64,000 nt of DNA, taken from contig CAWGSQ010000012.1 in the NCBI GenBank assembly GCA_963825345.1, forward strand, positions 434,001 through 498,000. Reading direction: 5' to 3'. The notes beneath the pieces are model-generated. The model did no database searches and was not told where the DNA came from. It saw nothing but the letters and a program-made list of their open reading frames with translations. The stretch is from JACVRW01 sp963825345 (GTDB lineage Bacteria; Actinomycetota; Thermoleophilia; Solirubrobacterales; Thermoleophilaceae). A program made the position numbers and the translations under genes. Positions 40,863 through 49,404 of this stretch are shown piece after piece (the first letter of the stretch is position 1; each line of letters opens with the position of its first letter).

Positions 40863-41854
40863 CGAGCGTCGGGGTCGTCGGCCTCGGCTACTGGGGGCCG
40901 AACCTCGCACGCAACTTCGACAGGCTTCCCGACGCCGAGCTCACCTGGCTCTGCGACGCCTCGGAGGAGGCGCTCGAGCGCTGGGGCGCGGCGTTCCCGT
41001 CGGCACACACCACCGCCTCGCTCGACGACCTCCTCTCCGACGATTCCCTCGACGCCGTGGTGGTGGCCACTCCCGTCCCGACGCACGCCGAGCTCGCAAC
41101 CCGGGTGCTCGCCGCCGGCAAGCACTGCTTTGTCGAGAAGCCGATGGGCCGCTCGGCTGCCGAGGCCGAGGCCGTACTGGAGGCGGCGCACGCCAGCGAC
41201 CGCATCCTGATGGTCGGACACCTGCTCGAGTACCACCCGGGCGTCGAGAAGCTCAGCGAGCTCGTGAGCTCCGGCGAGCTCGGCGACGTCCACTACGTCT
41301 ACTCGAACCGGCTGAACCTCGGAAAGCACCGCCAGGACGAGAACGCGCTCTGGTCGCTCGGGGCCCACGACGTGTCGGTGATCCTTCGGCTCGCGGGCGA
41401 GGAGCCGTTCCAGTGCGATGCCGTGGGCGAGAGCTACGTGAAGCCCGGCGTGGAGGACGTGGTCTTCGCGCTGATGCGATTTCACTCCGGGCTCGTGGCG
41501 CACATGCACCTGTCGTGGCTCGACCCTCACAAGGAGCGCCGCTTCACGGTGGTCGGCTCGCGGCGGATGGCCACGTTCGACGACATGGAGCTGGAGCGCA
41601 AGCTCACCGTGTACGACAAGGGCTTCGACGAGGACTACTCGTCATACGGCGAGTACATCGCGCGCTCCGGGGACGTGTCCTCGCCACGGATCTCGAACGA
41701 GGAGCCGCTGCGGATCGAGTGCGCGCACTTCATCGAGTGCATCCGGGACGGCAGGGAGCCGCGCTCGGGCGCCGAGTCCGGCCTGCGCGTGGTGCGCGTG
41801 CTGGAGCAGCTCCAGACATCGCTCACGGAGAGCTCGCACCTTGCCGGCCGCTGA
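40859..41854 (+). CDS. Gfo/Idh/MocA-family oxidoreductase
   Basis: A 331-aa NAD(P)-dependent oxidoreductase. The dinucleotide site is GVVGLGYWGPNLARNF, the conserved catalytic motif is VEKPMGRSAAEAEA, and HLLEYHPGVEKL follows. Similarity in order and context to WlbA/WbpB (UDP-GlcNAcA 3-dehydrogenase) is suggestive. The GTG start overlaps wecC by 4 bases, and the end overlaps the acyltransferase by 14 bases. Confidence 0.87.
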   Translation: MTSVGVVGLGYWGPNLARNFDRLPDAELTWLCDASEEALERWGAAFPSAHTTASLDDLLSDDSLDAVVVATPVPTHAELATRVLAAGKHCFVEKPMGRSAAEAEAVLEAAHASDRILMVGHLLEYHPGVEKLSELVSSGELGDVHYVYSNRLNLGKHRQDENALWSLGAHDVSVILRLAGEEPFQCDAVGESYVKPGVEDVVFALMRFHSGLVAHMHLSWLDPHKERRFTVVGSRRMATFDDMELERKLTVYDKGFDEDYSSYGEYIARSGDVSSPRISNEEPLRIECAHFIECIRDGREPRSGAESGLRVVRVLEQLQTSLTESSHLAGR

Positions 41855-42530
41855 GTTGACGCCATCGGAGCGGGCGCCGGGGCTGCTGGTGGGGGATGGC
41901 GTGGAGCTGCCCGACAGCGTGGAGCTTGGCGGGCATGTCGTGCTGCATGCCGGTGTTCGCATCGGTGAGGGCAGCCGGCTCCAGGACGGTTGCGTGGTCG
42001 GCAAGCCGGTGGCGCTCGGGACGCGCTCGGCGGCCGCGACGCCTGACGCTTCGGCCGCCACGACCATCGGTGCGGGATCGACGGTGGGAGCCGGCGCGGT
42101 GGTGGTGGCCGGTGCCTCGATCGGCGAGCGCTGCGTGGTGGCCGACCAGGCTCACGTGCGCGAGCGCACGACGATCGGAGACGAGTCGGTGGTGGGTCGC
42201 GGCGCCTCCGTCGAGAACGACGTGCAGATCGGAGTCCGCGTGCGCATGCAGACGGGTGCGTACGTGACGGCGTGGTCGGTAGTGGAGGACGACGTGTTCC
42301 TCGCTCCGGGGGTGATGCTCACCAATGACCCCACGGCGGGCCGGCGACCGGCGGATTTGGAGCTGCGCGGTGCGACCTTGAGGCGTGGCTGCCGGATCGG
42401 TGCTGCGGCCGTGCTGCTTCCGGGGGTGGAGATCGGCGAGGACGCGTTTGTCGCCGCGGGCGCGGTGGTCACGCGCGATGTGCCGGCGGGCGCCCTCGTG
42501 ATGGGCGTGCCCGCCCGCGTGGTCTCGTGA
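41841..42530 (+). CDS. Hexapeptide-repeat acyltransferase (WbpD/WlbB-like)
   Basis: A 229-aa left-handed beta-helix protein. Repeats of hexapeptide type run along the chain (VVLHAGVRIGEGSRL, TTIGAGSTVGAGAVVVAG, IGDESVVGRGASV), ending with FVAAGAVVTRDVPAGALVMGVPARVV, the usual close of sugar O/N-acetyltransferases. A TTG start at 41841 is the earliest; a later TTG (codon 6) is also possible. Context implies acetylation of a 3-amino UDP-sugar, but no aminotransferase gene is present. Confidence 0.85.
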   Translation: MPAAELTPSERAPGLLVGDGVELPDSVELGGHVVLHAGVRIGEGSRLQDGCVVGKPVALGTRSAAATPDASAATTIGAGSTVGAGAVVVAGASIGERCVVADQAHVRERTTIGDESVVGRGASVENDVQIGVRVRMQTGAYVTAWSVVEDDVFLAPGVMLTNDPTAGRRPADLELRGATLRRGCRIGAAAVLLPGVEIGEDAFVAAGAVVTRDVPAGALVMGVPARVVS

Positions 42531-43174
42531 GGCGGCGTCGGCCGCTCGCGCCCGGCCGCGGCACGCTCGCGCTCGGCGCGCTCGCCACGGGCGCGCTGGC
42601 CGCCGTGATCATCGGCGAGGTGAGAAGGGCGTGGAGGCGCGGGTCCGCGCCGGCCCTGCGGGATACCGATCACCCGCTGCTTGCCGCCGAGGAGGCCGTC
42701 GCAGAGGCCGCACGCGTCGCGCGGGTCGGTTACCGCGAGGTGTCGACGCGCGAGAACGCGATGTTCAACCTGCTCACCTCGTTCGCCGCCACCTTCATCC
42801 TCATACGGTCGATTACGTACGCGCTCCGGAGGAGGCCGTCGGTAGGCCCGTTCCGCAACCTCCGGGTGGGGCGCAGGCACATTCACCACTTCGTCCCCGG
42901 CATCGTGGTCGCCTTCGCGGCGGGCGCCGCGGCGATCCTCACCCGGGGCGACCAGCTCGAGCCCTGGCTCGCGGTGCCGTTCGGAGTGGGGATGGGACTG
43001 ACGCTGGACGAGTCGGCGCTGCTGCTCGAGCTCGAGGATGTGTACTGGACCCGCGAGGGGTTGCTGAGCGTGCAGATCACGCTGGCGGTGATGGCGATGC
43101 TGGGGGCGCTCGCGCTCGCGCTGCGCTTCCTCTGGCGCGGCGAGCAGGTCGTGCTCGAGCCACCCTCCCCGTGA
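42527..43174 (+). CDS. Integral membrane protein, unknown function
   Basis: A 215-aa protein with a basic N-terminus and about four or five membrane segments (TLALGALATGALAAVIIGE; FNLLTSFAATFILIRSITYAL; FVPGIVVAFAAGAAAIL; ITLAVMAMLGALALALRFL). The conserved-looking stretches RRHIHHFVPGI and LTLDESALLLELEDVYW suggest a real family with His and acidic residues in or near the membrane, but I do not recognise a function. The GTG start overlaps the acyltransferase stop. Confidence 0.72.
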   Translation: MRRRRPLAPGRGTLALGALATGALAAVIIGEVRRAWRRGSAPALRDTDHPLLAAEEAVAEAARVARVGYREVSTRENAMFNLLTSFAATFILIRSITYALRRRPSVGPFRNLRVGRRHIHHFVPGIVVAFAAGAAAILTRGDQLEPWLAVPFGVGMGLTLDESALLLELEDVYWTREGLLSVQITLAVMAMLGALALALRFLWRGEQVVLEPPSP

Positions 43175-43240
43175 ACCCGTTCGGGCTGCTGGTTCTCCTT
43201 CGGTGGCATGTCATCGGACTGAACTGGTTTGATTCCGGCC

Positions 43241-43990
43241 ATGGAGAGCCCCCACTCACCCGATCAGCCGCCGGACCACGAGCCGAGTGGCGCGGAACCG
43301 CCGCCGCCGCCCGGAGGCCCGCAGGCACCTGGCGGTCCGCCGCCGAGTGGACCGCAGGCCCCCACAGGTCCACAGGCCCCAGGCGGCCCACCTGCGGCTC
43401 CGCAGCCCCCCGGCGCGCCCCAGGCGCCGGTCGCTCCGCCGCCCCCGCCCGGTCCCGAGGGCCCGCCTACCTACGGCGGGCCGGTGCCGCCGGGTGGCTG
43501 GCAGCAGCCGATCGCACAGCACTCGGGCTGGAGTGGGCAGCCGCTGGCGGGCTGGGGCAGCCGCTTCGGCGCGACTCTCATCGATTGGCTGATCCTGCTC
43601 GTTCCGGTTGTGATCCTCACGATCATCGTGGTGGCGGTCGCTACCGGCAGCGACACCGGCGCGGTCGTCACGGGGATCCTCGGAGTGCTCGCCTACCTGG
43701 TCGTGGCGTTCGCCTACGCCCCGGTCCTGATGGCACGCGACGGCGTGAACAATGGCCAGACCTGGGGCAAGCAGATGCTCGGCATCCGCGTGGTCCGCGA
43801 CACCGGCGAGCCCATGAGCTTCGGCTGGGCCGCCCTGCGCGAGATAGCGGTCAAGGGCCTGGCGGTGGGGATAGCGTCATCGATCATCCCGATCATCCCG
43901 TATCTCCTGAACTACCTCTGGCCGTTGTGGGATGACGAGAACCGGGCGCTCCACGACATGGTCTGCTCCACCCACGTGGTCAGGGCGTAG
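43241..43990 (+). CDS. RDD-family membrane protein with proline-rich N-terminus
   Basis: A 249-aa protein. Residues 1-85 are Pro/Gly/Ala/Gln-rich repeats (PQAPGGPPPSGPQAPTGPQ). Residues about 95-245 match an RDD domain: GWGSRFGATLIDWLILLVP, DGVNNGQTWGKQMLGIRVV and DDENRALHDMVCSTHVV, with three membrane segments. The function is unknown; RDD proteins have been linked to transport. The ATG at 43241 is chosen over a TTG at 43229. It converges on purA across 127 bases (43991-44117), where I see no feature. Confidence 0.85.
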   Translation: MESPHSPDQPPDHEPSGAEPPPPPGGPQAPGGPPPSGPQAPTGPQAPGGPPAAPQPPGAPQAPVAPPPPPGPEGPPTYGGPVPPGGWQQPIAQHSGWSGQPLAGWGSRFGATLIDWLILLVPVVILTIIVVAVATGSDTGAVVTGILGVLAYLVVAFAYAPVLMARDGVNNGQTWGKQMLGIRVVRDTGEPMSFGWAALREIAVKGLAVGIASSIIPIIPYLLNYLWPLWDDENRALHDMVCSTHVVRA

Positions 43991-44117
43991 CCCTAAAAGA
44001 CAGCACCGAAGGCAGGCTCGAGCCAGGTGTGTCATCTCGGTTGCGGATAGCGCCACTCAGATGACTCACCCGCGACCCGCCACCCTTTGATGCTGTAGTT
44101 CGGCTGCCGAAAAACCC

Positions 44118-45425
44118 TCAGGCTGCCGCACGACGCACGTGCTCGGCGGCTCCGGTCCAGATCATCTGCTCTCGGCCCGGTCCCACGCCCACCATCACGA
44201 TCGGCACGCCTAGGAAGTCCGAGATGTACTCCAGGTAGGCCTGGGCGTTGGCCGGCAGATCATCGATCGAGCGGCATGCGCGGATGTCCTCATGCCAGCC
44301 GGGCAGCTCGATGTAGTCGCCATGGACCCTGTGGACGATCGACTGGTGGTAGGGGAAGTCGTCGAACCGCGCGCCCTCTGGGCCGAGGTAGCGCACGCCG
44401 ACGTGGAGAGGGTCGATGCCTGTGAGCACGTCGAGCTTCGTGACCACGAGACCCGTGAGCCCATTGATGCGCTTGGCGTAACGCAGGGCGACCAGGTCGA
44501 GCCAGCCGGTGCGCCGAGCGCGACCCGTGGTGGTGCCGAACTCGCCGCCGGCCTCGCGCAGCTGCGCGCCGAGCGGGTCGTCGAGCTCCGTGGGAAACGG
44601 CCCTGCGCCCACGCGCGTGGTGTAGGCCTTGGCGATGCCCCAGACGTCGTCGAGTGAGCCGGGCCCGACTCCCGCGCCCGGTCCGGCCGCGCCGGCGACC
44701 GTGTTCGACGAGGTCACGAACGGATACGTGCCGTGGTCGATGTCGAGCAGGGCGCCCTGGGCACCCTCGAAGACAACCAGGCCACCCTCGTCGAGGACGC
44801 GCCACGCGATCGGCGGCGTGTCCGCTATGAAGGGCTCGAGCCGGTGCCCGTGGGTGCGGTACTCCTCGGTCATCGTGTGCAGGTCGAGCTCGGGGAGCTT
44901 CGCGTACGGGCGCAGCATCAGACGCTTGGGGTCCATCGCGGCGTAGATCTTCTTGCGCAGGATGTTCTCGTCGAGCAGGTCCTGCATGCGGATTCCGAGC
45001 CGAGCAGCCTTGTCGGCATAGCAGGGCCCGATGCCGCGCCGCGTGGTGCCGATCTGAAGCTTGCCGAGCTTCGCCTCACCCTCCTGGTCGAGCAGCTTGT
45101 GGTACGGCATGATCAGGTGAGCGTTGGCTGAGACGCGCAGGCCGCTCAGGTCGATCCGCCGGCGACGCAGCTCGTCGATCTCCGCGCTCAGCACCACCGG
45201 GTCCACCACCACGCCGTTGCCGATCGCGCAGAGCTTGCCGGGGTAGAGGATCCCCGACGGGATCAGGTGGAACTTGAAGGTCTCGCCCTCACGAACGATC
45301 GTGTGACCGGCGTTGTTGCCGCCCTGAAAGCGGATCACGAGGTCGGCCTGCTCGGCGAGCAGGTCCACGACCTTTCCCTTCCCCTCGTCGCCCCACTGGG
45401 CGCCGACAATTACGACTCCTGGCAT
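44118..45425 (-). CDS. purA: Adenylosuccinate synthetase
   Basis: A 435-aa GTP-dependent enzyme joining IMP and aspartate in AMP synthesis. The N-terminus VVIVGAQWGDEGKGKVVDLL holds the P-loop and catalytic Asp. RFQGGNNAGHTIV supplies the catalytic His, and GTTRRGIGPCYADKAARLGIR and TTTGRARRTGWLD follow. It lies 29 bases downstream of dnaB in the same direction but also has its own -10-like element. Confidence 0.97.
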   Translation of the reverse strand: MPGVVIVGAQWGDEGKGKVVDLLAEQADLVIRFQGGNNAGHTIVREGETFKFHLIPSGILYPGKLCAIGNGVVVDPVVLSAEIDELRRRRIDLSGLRVSANAHLIMPYHKLLDQEGEAKLGKLQIGTTRRGIGPCYADKAARLGIRMQDLLDENILRKKIYAAMDPKRLMLRPYAKLPELDLHTMTEEYRTHGHRLEPFIADTPPIAWRVLDEGGLVVFEGAQGALLDIDHGTYPFVTSSNTVAGAAGPGAGVGPGSLDDVWGIAKAYTTRVGAGPFPTELDDPLGAQLREAGGEFGTTTGRARRTGWLDLVALRYAKRINGLTGLVVTKLDVLTGIDPLHVGVRYLGPEGARFDDFPYHQSIVHRVHGDYIELPGWHEDIRACRSIDDLPANAQAYLEYISDFLGVPIVMVGVGPGREQMIWTGAAEHVRRAAA

Positions 45426-45435
45426 GGCGAGAGCG

Positions 45436-45441
45436 AGTGTA
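45436..45441 (-). promoter_or_regulatory. Possible purA -10 (TACACT)
   Basis: TACACT on the minus strand ends 10 bases before the purA ATG, in the dnaB-purA gap. It suggests separate leaderless transcription of purA in addition to read-through from dnaB. Confidence 0.4.
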
Positions 45442-45454
45442 GGCCGGTACGCCG

Positions 45455-46852
45455 CTAGACGGCGGCGTCCTGCGGAGGCATGGGCTCTGCGCCGCGGTCT
45501 CGATAGAGGTTCGCGAACTTCGGATACTTCGGCAGGAACGTCAGCGCGATATCGCCGATCGGCCCGTTGCGGTGCTTGGCGATCATGAAGTCCGCCTCAC
45601 CGAGCCGCTCGGATTCCCTGTTGTAGTACTCGTCGCGGTAGATGAAGATGACGAGGTCCGCATCCTGCTCGATGCTGCCCGACTCACGAAGGTCCGAGAG
45701 CATCGGCCGGGGAGGGTTGCGGGCCTCCACCGCGCGCGAGAGCTGCGAAACGGCTATCACAGGCACCTCGAGCTCGCGCGCAAGGATCTTGAGTCCGCGG
45801 CTGATCTGGCCGATCTGCTCGACGCGGCTGCTCTCGGCCCGGCCCTCGGGCCGCATCAGCTGGAGGTAGTCCACGACGACCAGACCGAGGCCGTGGCGGG
45901 CCGCCAGGCGGCGCGACTTAGCGCGCAGCTCGAGCACGCTCATGTCGCTCGAGTCGTCCACGAAGATCGGCGCCCGCGCGAGCTTCTCGACCGCCTTCAG
46001 CACCTTCGGCCACTTCTCCGCGCGCACGCGGCCCTTGCGCAGGTCGTCGCTCGACACGCGCGCCTGCGATGCCAGGAAGCGGTGCGCGAGCTCGGTCTCG
46101 GACATCTCGAGCGAGAACAGCGCCACCGGGACGCCCGCCTCCACTGCTGCGTACTCCGCGATGTTCGTGGCCGCCGCGCTCTTTCCCATCGAGGGTCGAG
46201 CGGCGAGCACGATCAGGTTGCCGGGCTGGAATCCGCCGGTGAGCGCGTCGAGGTCCGCGAAGCCGGACGGCGTCCCCGTTAGCCCGACGTCGGACTTCGA
46301 GAGCTCCTCGAGCTTGTCGATCTCGTCGTGCAGGATCGCCTCGAGCGACCGCATCTCCGAGGTGCCGCCATCGTGGCCGATCTTGAACAGCACGGCCTCG
46401 GCGCGTTCGATCAGCTCGCGTGCCTCTCCACGGTGCGCCGCCACGTCGTCCTGGATCTCGCGCGTGGCGGAGAGGATGCTTCGCAGGAGCGAGTGCTCCT
46501 TAACGATGCGCGCGTAGTCGAGCACCGCGCCCACGGCGGGAACGACCGTCGGCAGCGCGTGCAGGTACCCCTCGCCGCCCGCCTTCTCGAGGTCCCCAGA
46601 GCGGCGGAGGTCCTCCGAGACCGTGAGGGCGTCGACGGCCTCCGGCGCCGCCTTCTCCTTCAGGCGGATCATCGCCTGGAAGATCACCTGGTGGCGTGGC
46701 CGGTAGAAGTCGTGCGCGCGCAGCCCCACCTCGAGCAGCACGCCGTCGAGCGCCTGCTCGGTGAGCAGGATGGCTCCGAGGACCGATGCCTCGGCCTCCT
46801 CGTTGTGGGGCGGGACGCCGGCCGCTGCCTCTGGCGGGACGGCTACGGCCAC
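45455..46852 (-). CDS. dnaB: Replicative DNA helicase DnaB
   Basis: A 465-aa hexameric helicase. The N-terminal domain contains NEEAEASVLGAILL and FYRPRHQVIFQAM. The RecA-like domain shows Walker A LAARPSMGKSAAATNIAEY, VPVALFSLEMSETELAHR, and LVVVDYLQLM, then ISRGLKILARELEVPVI and LSDLRESGSIEQDADLV. No intein is present. The GTG start lies 12 bases after rplI. DciA near the origin is the probable loader. Confidence 0.97.
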   Translation of the reverse strand: MAVAVPPEAAAGVPPHNEEAEASVLGAILLTEQALDGVLLEVGLRAHDFYRPRHQVIFQAMIRLKEKAAPEAVDALTVSEDLRRSGDLEKAGGEGYLHALPTVVPAVGAVLDYARIVKEHSLLRSILSATREIQDDVAAHRGEARELIERAEAVLFKIGHDGGTSEMRSLEAILHDEIDKLEELSKSDVGLTGTPSGFADLDALTGGFQPGNLIVLAARPSMGKSAAATNIAEYAAVEAGVPVALFSLEMSETELAHRFLASQARVSSDDLRKGRVRAEKWPKVLKAVEKLARAPIFVDDSSDMSVLELRAKSRRLAARHGLGLVVVDYLQLMRPEGRAESSRVEQIGQISRGLKILARELEVPVIAVSQLSRAVEARNPPRPMLSDLRESGSIEQDADLVIFIYRDEYYNRESERLGEADFMIAKHRNGPIGDIALTFLPKYPKFANLYRDRGAEPMPPQDAAV

Positions 46853-46864
46853 GTGGCCTGGCCT

Positions 46865-47317
46865 CTAGGCGATTGGGGTGACGATCGTCTTGATGTCGGC
46901 CGTCACACCGTCGGAGACTTCGACGGAGACCATGTGCGTGCCCGTTGTCCTGATCGGCTCCTCCAGCTGGACGCGGCGCTTGTCGAGCCGCACGCCGCGT
47001 GCCTGGCGGATCGCGTCGACGATCTCCTGCGAGGTGACCGAGCCGAACAGCCGGCCGTCGTCACCCGCCTGGTGCGAGATCGTCAACACGGTCTTGCGCA
47101 GCAGCGCCGCCGTCTCCTCGGCCTTGGCAGCCGCGTCGGCGACTGCCCTCTCCGCGGCCTCACGGCGCCGCTCGGAGTCCGCAATGGAAGCCGGCGTGGC
47201 CGGCTGTGCCAGCTTGCGGGGCACGAGGAAGTTGCGCAGGTAGCCCGGCGAGACGTCGATCACGTCGCCGCTCTCCCCGAGCTTGTCCACGTCCTTTAGG
47301 AGGATTGCCTGAGCCAT
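46865..47317 (-). CDS. rplI: 50S ribosomal protein L9
   Basis: A 150-aa ribosomal protein. The N-terminal domain has ILLKDVDKLGESGDVIDVSPGYLRNFLVPRKLA (in parts: LLKDVDKLGESGDVI and GYLRNFLVPRKLA), then a long helix and the C-terminal domain GRLFGSVTSQEIVDAI. The ATG at 47317 was chosen because the family begins MAQAILLKDV. It follows rpsR by 10 bases and precedes dnaB by 12. Confidence 0.96.
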   Translation of the reverse strand: MAQAILLKDVDKLGESGDVIDVSPGYLRNFLVPRKLAQPATPASIADSERRREAAERAVADAAAKAEETAALLRKTVLTISHQAGDDGRLFGSVTSQEIVDAIRQARGVRLDKRRVQLEEPIRTTGTHMVSVEVSDGVTADIKTIVTPIA

Positions 47318-47327
47318 GGTCCGTCGC

Positions 47328-47612
47328 TTACCTGTCTGCGACGTACGGCAGGAGCCCCACCTCGCGCGCACGCTTGACCGCGGTCGCGAGCTGGGACTGG
47401 TGACGGCGGCAAGCGCCTGTCACGCGCGAGGAGCGAATCTTTCCCTTGTCACTGATCGCCCGGCGCAGCGCGGAGAGGTCCTTGTAATCGACGATGTCGA
47501 TCTTCTCCCGGCAGAACGGGCACGGCTTGAACCGCCCGCTACCGAGGCCGGCCTTGCCGCGGGGGCCGCGCTTGCGGTCCCTCGTTGGTGTTCCACCACG
47601 CTGCTTCGCCAC
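47328..47612 (-). CDS. rpsR: 30S ribosomal protein S18 (CxxC form)
   Basis: A 94-aa S18 with a basic N-terminal extension, then FKPCPFCREKIDIVDYKDL and LRRAISDKGKIRSSRVTG. The CPFC pair and the later Cys-His (TGACRRHQ) suggest a zinc-binding paralogue form. Organisms with zinc-dependent ribosomal proteins often hold a second, zinc-free copy elsewhere. The GTG start has AGGAG five bases upstream. Confidence 0.95.
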   Translation of the reverse strand: MAKQRGGTPTRDRKRGPRGKAGLGSGRFKPCPFCREKIDIVDYKDLSALRRAISDKGKIRSSRVTGACRRHQSQLATAVKRAREVGLLPYVADR

Positions 47613-47642
47613 TTGTACTCCTGCGTACTCGCTACTCCGGGG

Positions 47643-48101
47643 TCAGAAGGGAATGTCGTCGTCCGAGCCCCCTGCGGCTGCCGGCGCCTGTGCGAAGTCC
47701 GCTGTGTCCGCGGGGACATCGCTCTGTGGCGTGAAGCGGCCGCCGTTCTCGCCACCCTCACGGGAGCCGAGGAACTGGACGGAATCGGCGATTATATCTA
47801 TTGACTGCCGGTTCTTGCCGGTTTCCTTGTCCTGCCACTCGCGCCACTCGAGCCGCCCATCGATCGCGACCGGGCGTCCCTTGGAGAGGTACTGGGCGCA
47901 GTTCTCGCCCTGAGCGCCCCAAACGGTGACGTCGAAGTAGTTGGGCTTGTCGACCCATTCGCCGCTGGACTGGTCCTTGCGCCGCGTGTTGCTCGCGATC
48001 CGCAGGCTGCAGACAGCCATGCCGCTCGGAAGGTTCCGGAGCTCCGGGTCGCGGGTCAGGTTCCCAGTGAGAACGACCCTATTGATGTTGGTGCTTGCCA
48101 T
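47643..48101 (-). CDS. ssb: Single-stranded DNA-binding protein
   Basis: A 152-aa OB-fold protein. The N-terminus is NRVVLTGNLTRDPELRNLPS, followed by NYFDVTVWGAQGENCAQYLSK and KNRQSIDIIADSVQFL. A short linker leads to the acidic tip GGSDDDIPF that binds partner proteins. The start has a strong AGGAGG 9 bases upstream, unlike many neighbours. It lies between rpsF and rpsR as in most bacteria, with a 195-base gap (48102-48296) upstream that could hold a promoter; a TACTCT hexamer lies in the leader. Confidence 0.96.
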   Translation of the reverse strand: MASTNINRVVLTGNLTRDPELRNLPSGMAVCSLRIASNTRRKDQSSGEWVDKPNYFDVTVWGAQGENCAQYLSKGRPVAIDGRLEWREWQDKETGKNRQSIDIIADSVQFLGSREGGENGGRFTPQSDVPADTADFAQAPAAAGGSDDDIPF

Positions 48102-48296
48102 GAAGCTGAACTCCTCCTACGCCGTGTGCGGTCGATCGAGAGTACATACGCACTCGGAGGCGTCGGGTGCGGATTCCCAGGAAGTTCGCCAAAAGTGCGG
48201 GTTATTTGACTGAGGCGTTGCGTGGGTAGCTGATCGCGAACGCGTTCCTGGTCGGCATCCAGCTCGATGCCAACGTGCGCGCGCGGACCTGAGCCG

Positions 48297-48911
48297 CTAC
48301 TCGGGCTCTTCAGCGGGCGGTGCGTCGGCCGGCGGTGCGTCAGCGGGCGGCGGCTCTTCGACCGGCGACTCGGACGGAGGCGCCTCACCGGGCGGTGCCT
48401 CCGCAGGGGGCGCCTCGACGGCTGGTGTCTCGATCGGCGGCGCCTCGGCCACGGCGACCGAAGTCCCGTCGCCCGGAGGAGCGTCGACCGGAGGAGCGTC
48501 GGCCATCGCCTCGTCCACCGCGGGCGCGTCAGCAGCCGCGCGGGCGGCCACCTTGGTGTCCTGTGGCTCGCGGTCGTCGCGGCGACGCGGTGCCTGCTGG
48601 TCCGGCGGCGGCGGGGTCGGCTGGCCGGGCTTCACCTTGATGATGCGGAAGCGGAGGACCGCGTCGGTGATGCGGAGGCGCTGGTTCAGTCGCTCGAGGA
48701 GCGCGTTGTCCCCGTTGAACTGGTAGAGCCGGTAGTCCGCCTCGGGCCTGTGGTCGATCTCATACGCCATGCGCCGCTGGCCCCAGTCGTAGCTGGAGAC
48801 GAGCTCGCCGCCTGAATTGATCATCGACTCGGCATCGGAGATCGCGGCCGTGCGCCGCTCCTCGGGAGCGGTCGGGTCGAGCAGCAGCATGAGGTCGTAG
48901 AAGCCGGACAT
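48297..48911 (-). CDS. rpsF: 30S ribosomal protein S6 with long acidic/proline-rich tail
   Basis: A 204-aa protein. Residues 1-98 are S6: MSGFYDLMLLLDPTAPEERR, YDWGQRRMAYEIDHRPEADY and ITDAVLRFRIIKV. The remaining ~105 residues are low-complexity Pro/Ala/Glu/Asp sequence (EAPPAEAPPGEAPPSESP), about doubling the normal length. Short tails on S6 are common; this one is long. The ATG at 48911 is fixed by the conserved N-terminus and by TATCGT 9 bases upstream. It heads the rpsF-ssb-rpsR-rplI-dnaB run. Confidence 0.93.
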   Translation of the reverse strand: MSGFYDLMLLLDPTAPEERRTAAISDAESMINSGGELVSSYDWGQRRMAYEIDHRPEADYRLYQFNGDNALLERLNQRLRITDAVLRFRIIKVKPGQPTPPPPDQQAPRRRDDREPQDTKVAARAAADAPAVDEAMADAPPVDAPPGDGTSVAVAEAPPIETPAVEAPPAEAPPGEAPPSESPVEEPPPADAPPADAPPAEEPE

Positions 48912-48920
48912 CGGTGGGCC

Positions 48921-48926
48921 ACGATA
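48921..48926 (-). promoter_or_regulatory. Possible rpsF -10 (TATCGT)
   Basis: TATCGT on the minus strand ends 9 bases before the rpsF ATG, with no ribosome binding site between. It is the likely promoter of the ribosomal-protein/ssb run. Confidence 0.4.
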
Positions 48927-48969
48927 GCGAAAGAGGGGCGAACCCCAGCGGGGGAGCGCCTTCACGGGC

Positions 48970-49404
48970 ATGGGGCGGCGAAGGGTGCGGTGGGGGAACG
49001 TGGGCGGACTGGCGGCCCTGGCGGGTGCGGCGGCGCTGATCGCGACCGGCGGGCGGGACGCACCGATGCCGCCGGCGCCGCGGCCGTCCCCGGCCCGATC
49101 GCCTGCGCCCGACATGCAACAGCTCCCACGCCTGCGTGACATCCCGCGCCTGGTTCTGCCCCGGCCGCGTGAACGGCGGGCAGTGAAAAGGGGTCCGAGA
49201 CGGGGTCCGCCGTCAGTTATCCGCGATATGCGCGGCAAAGTGACGAAAGGTCCGCGGAGAGGAGGTTCTTCACCGCAAACGGGCCAGGCTGGTCAGCCGG
49301 CGGCGCCGGAGCGGAGCGTGCCGGAGCCGGTCGCCGCGCCGGAGCCGGGCGCCGCGGCGCCGCCGCCGCCCACCGGCGAGTTCACGCCGGACCCGGGGTC
49401 CTAG
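48970..49404 (+). CDS. Hypothetical proline/arginine-rich protein with N-terminal anchor
   Basis: A possible 144-aa protein. A basic N-terminus is followed by one hydrophobic segment (VGGLAALAGAAALIATGG), then Pro/Arg-rich and Pro/Ala/Glu-rich sequence. No family is recognised. It fills the gap between divergent rpsF and convergent otsA and overlaps otsA by 23 bases. GC-rich DNA readily gives such frames, so it may not be a gene; the signal-anchor layout and the absence of any other candidate are the support. Confidence 0.45.
   Translation: MGRRRVRWGNVGGLAALAGAAALIATGGRDAPMPPAPRPSPARSPAPDMQQLPRLRDIPRLVLPRPRERRAVKRGPRRGPPSVIRDMRGKVTKGPRRGGSSPQTGQAGQPAAPERSVPEPVAAPEPGAAAPPPPTGEFTPDPGS

Noticed and set aside
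43991..44117. Possible terminator between the RDD gene and purA
   Set aside because: TCATCT and AGATGA can pair across a ~20-base loop, but the stem is short and no T-run follows in either direction.
48912..49238. Upstream extension of the S6 frame to 49238
   Set aside because: S6 clearly begins at MSGFYDLML (48911) with a -10-like element just upstream; the extension is Arg/Gly-rich with no similarity to ribosomal proteins.
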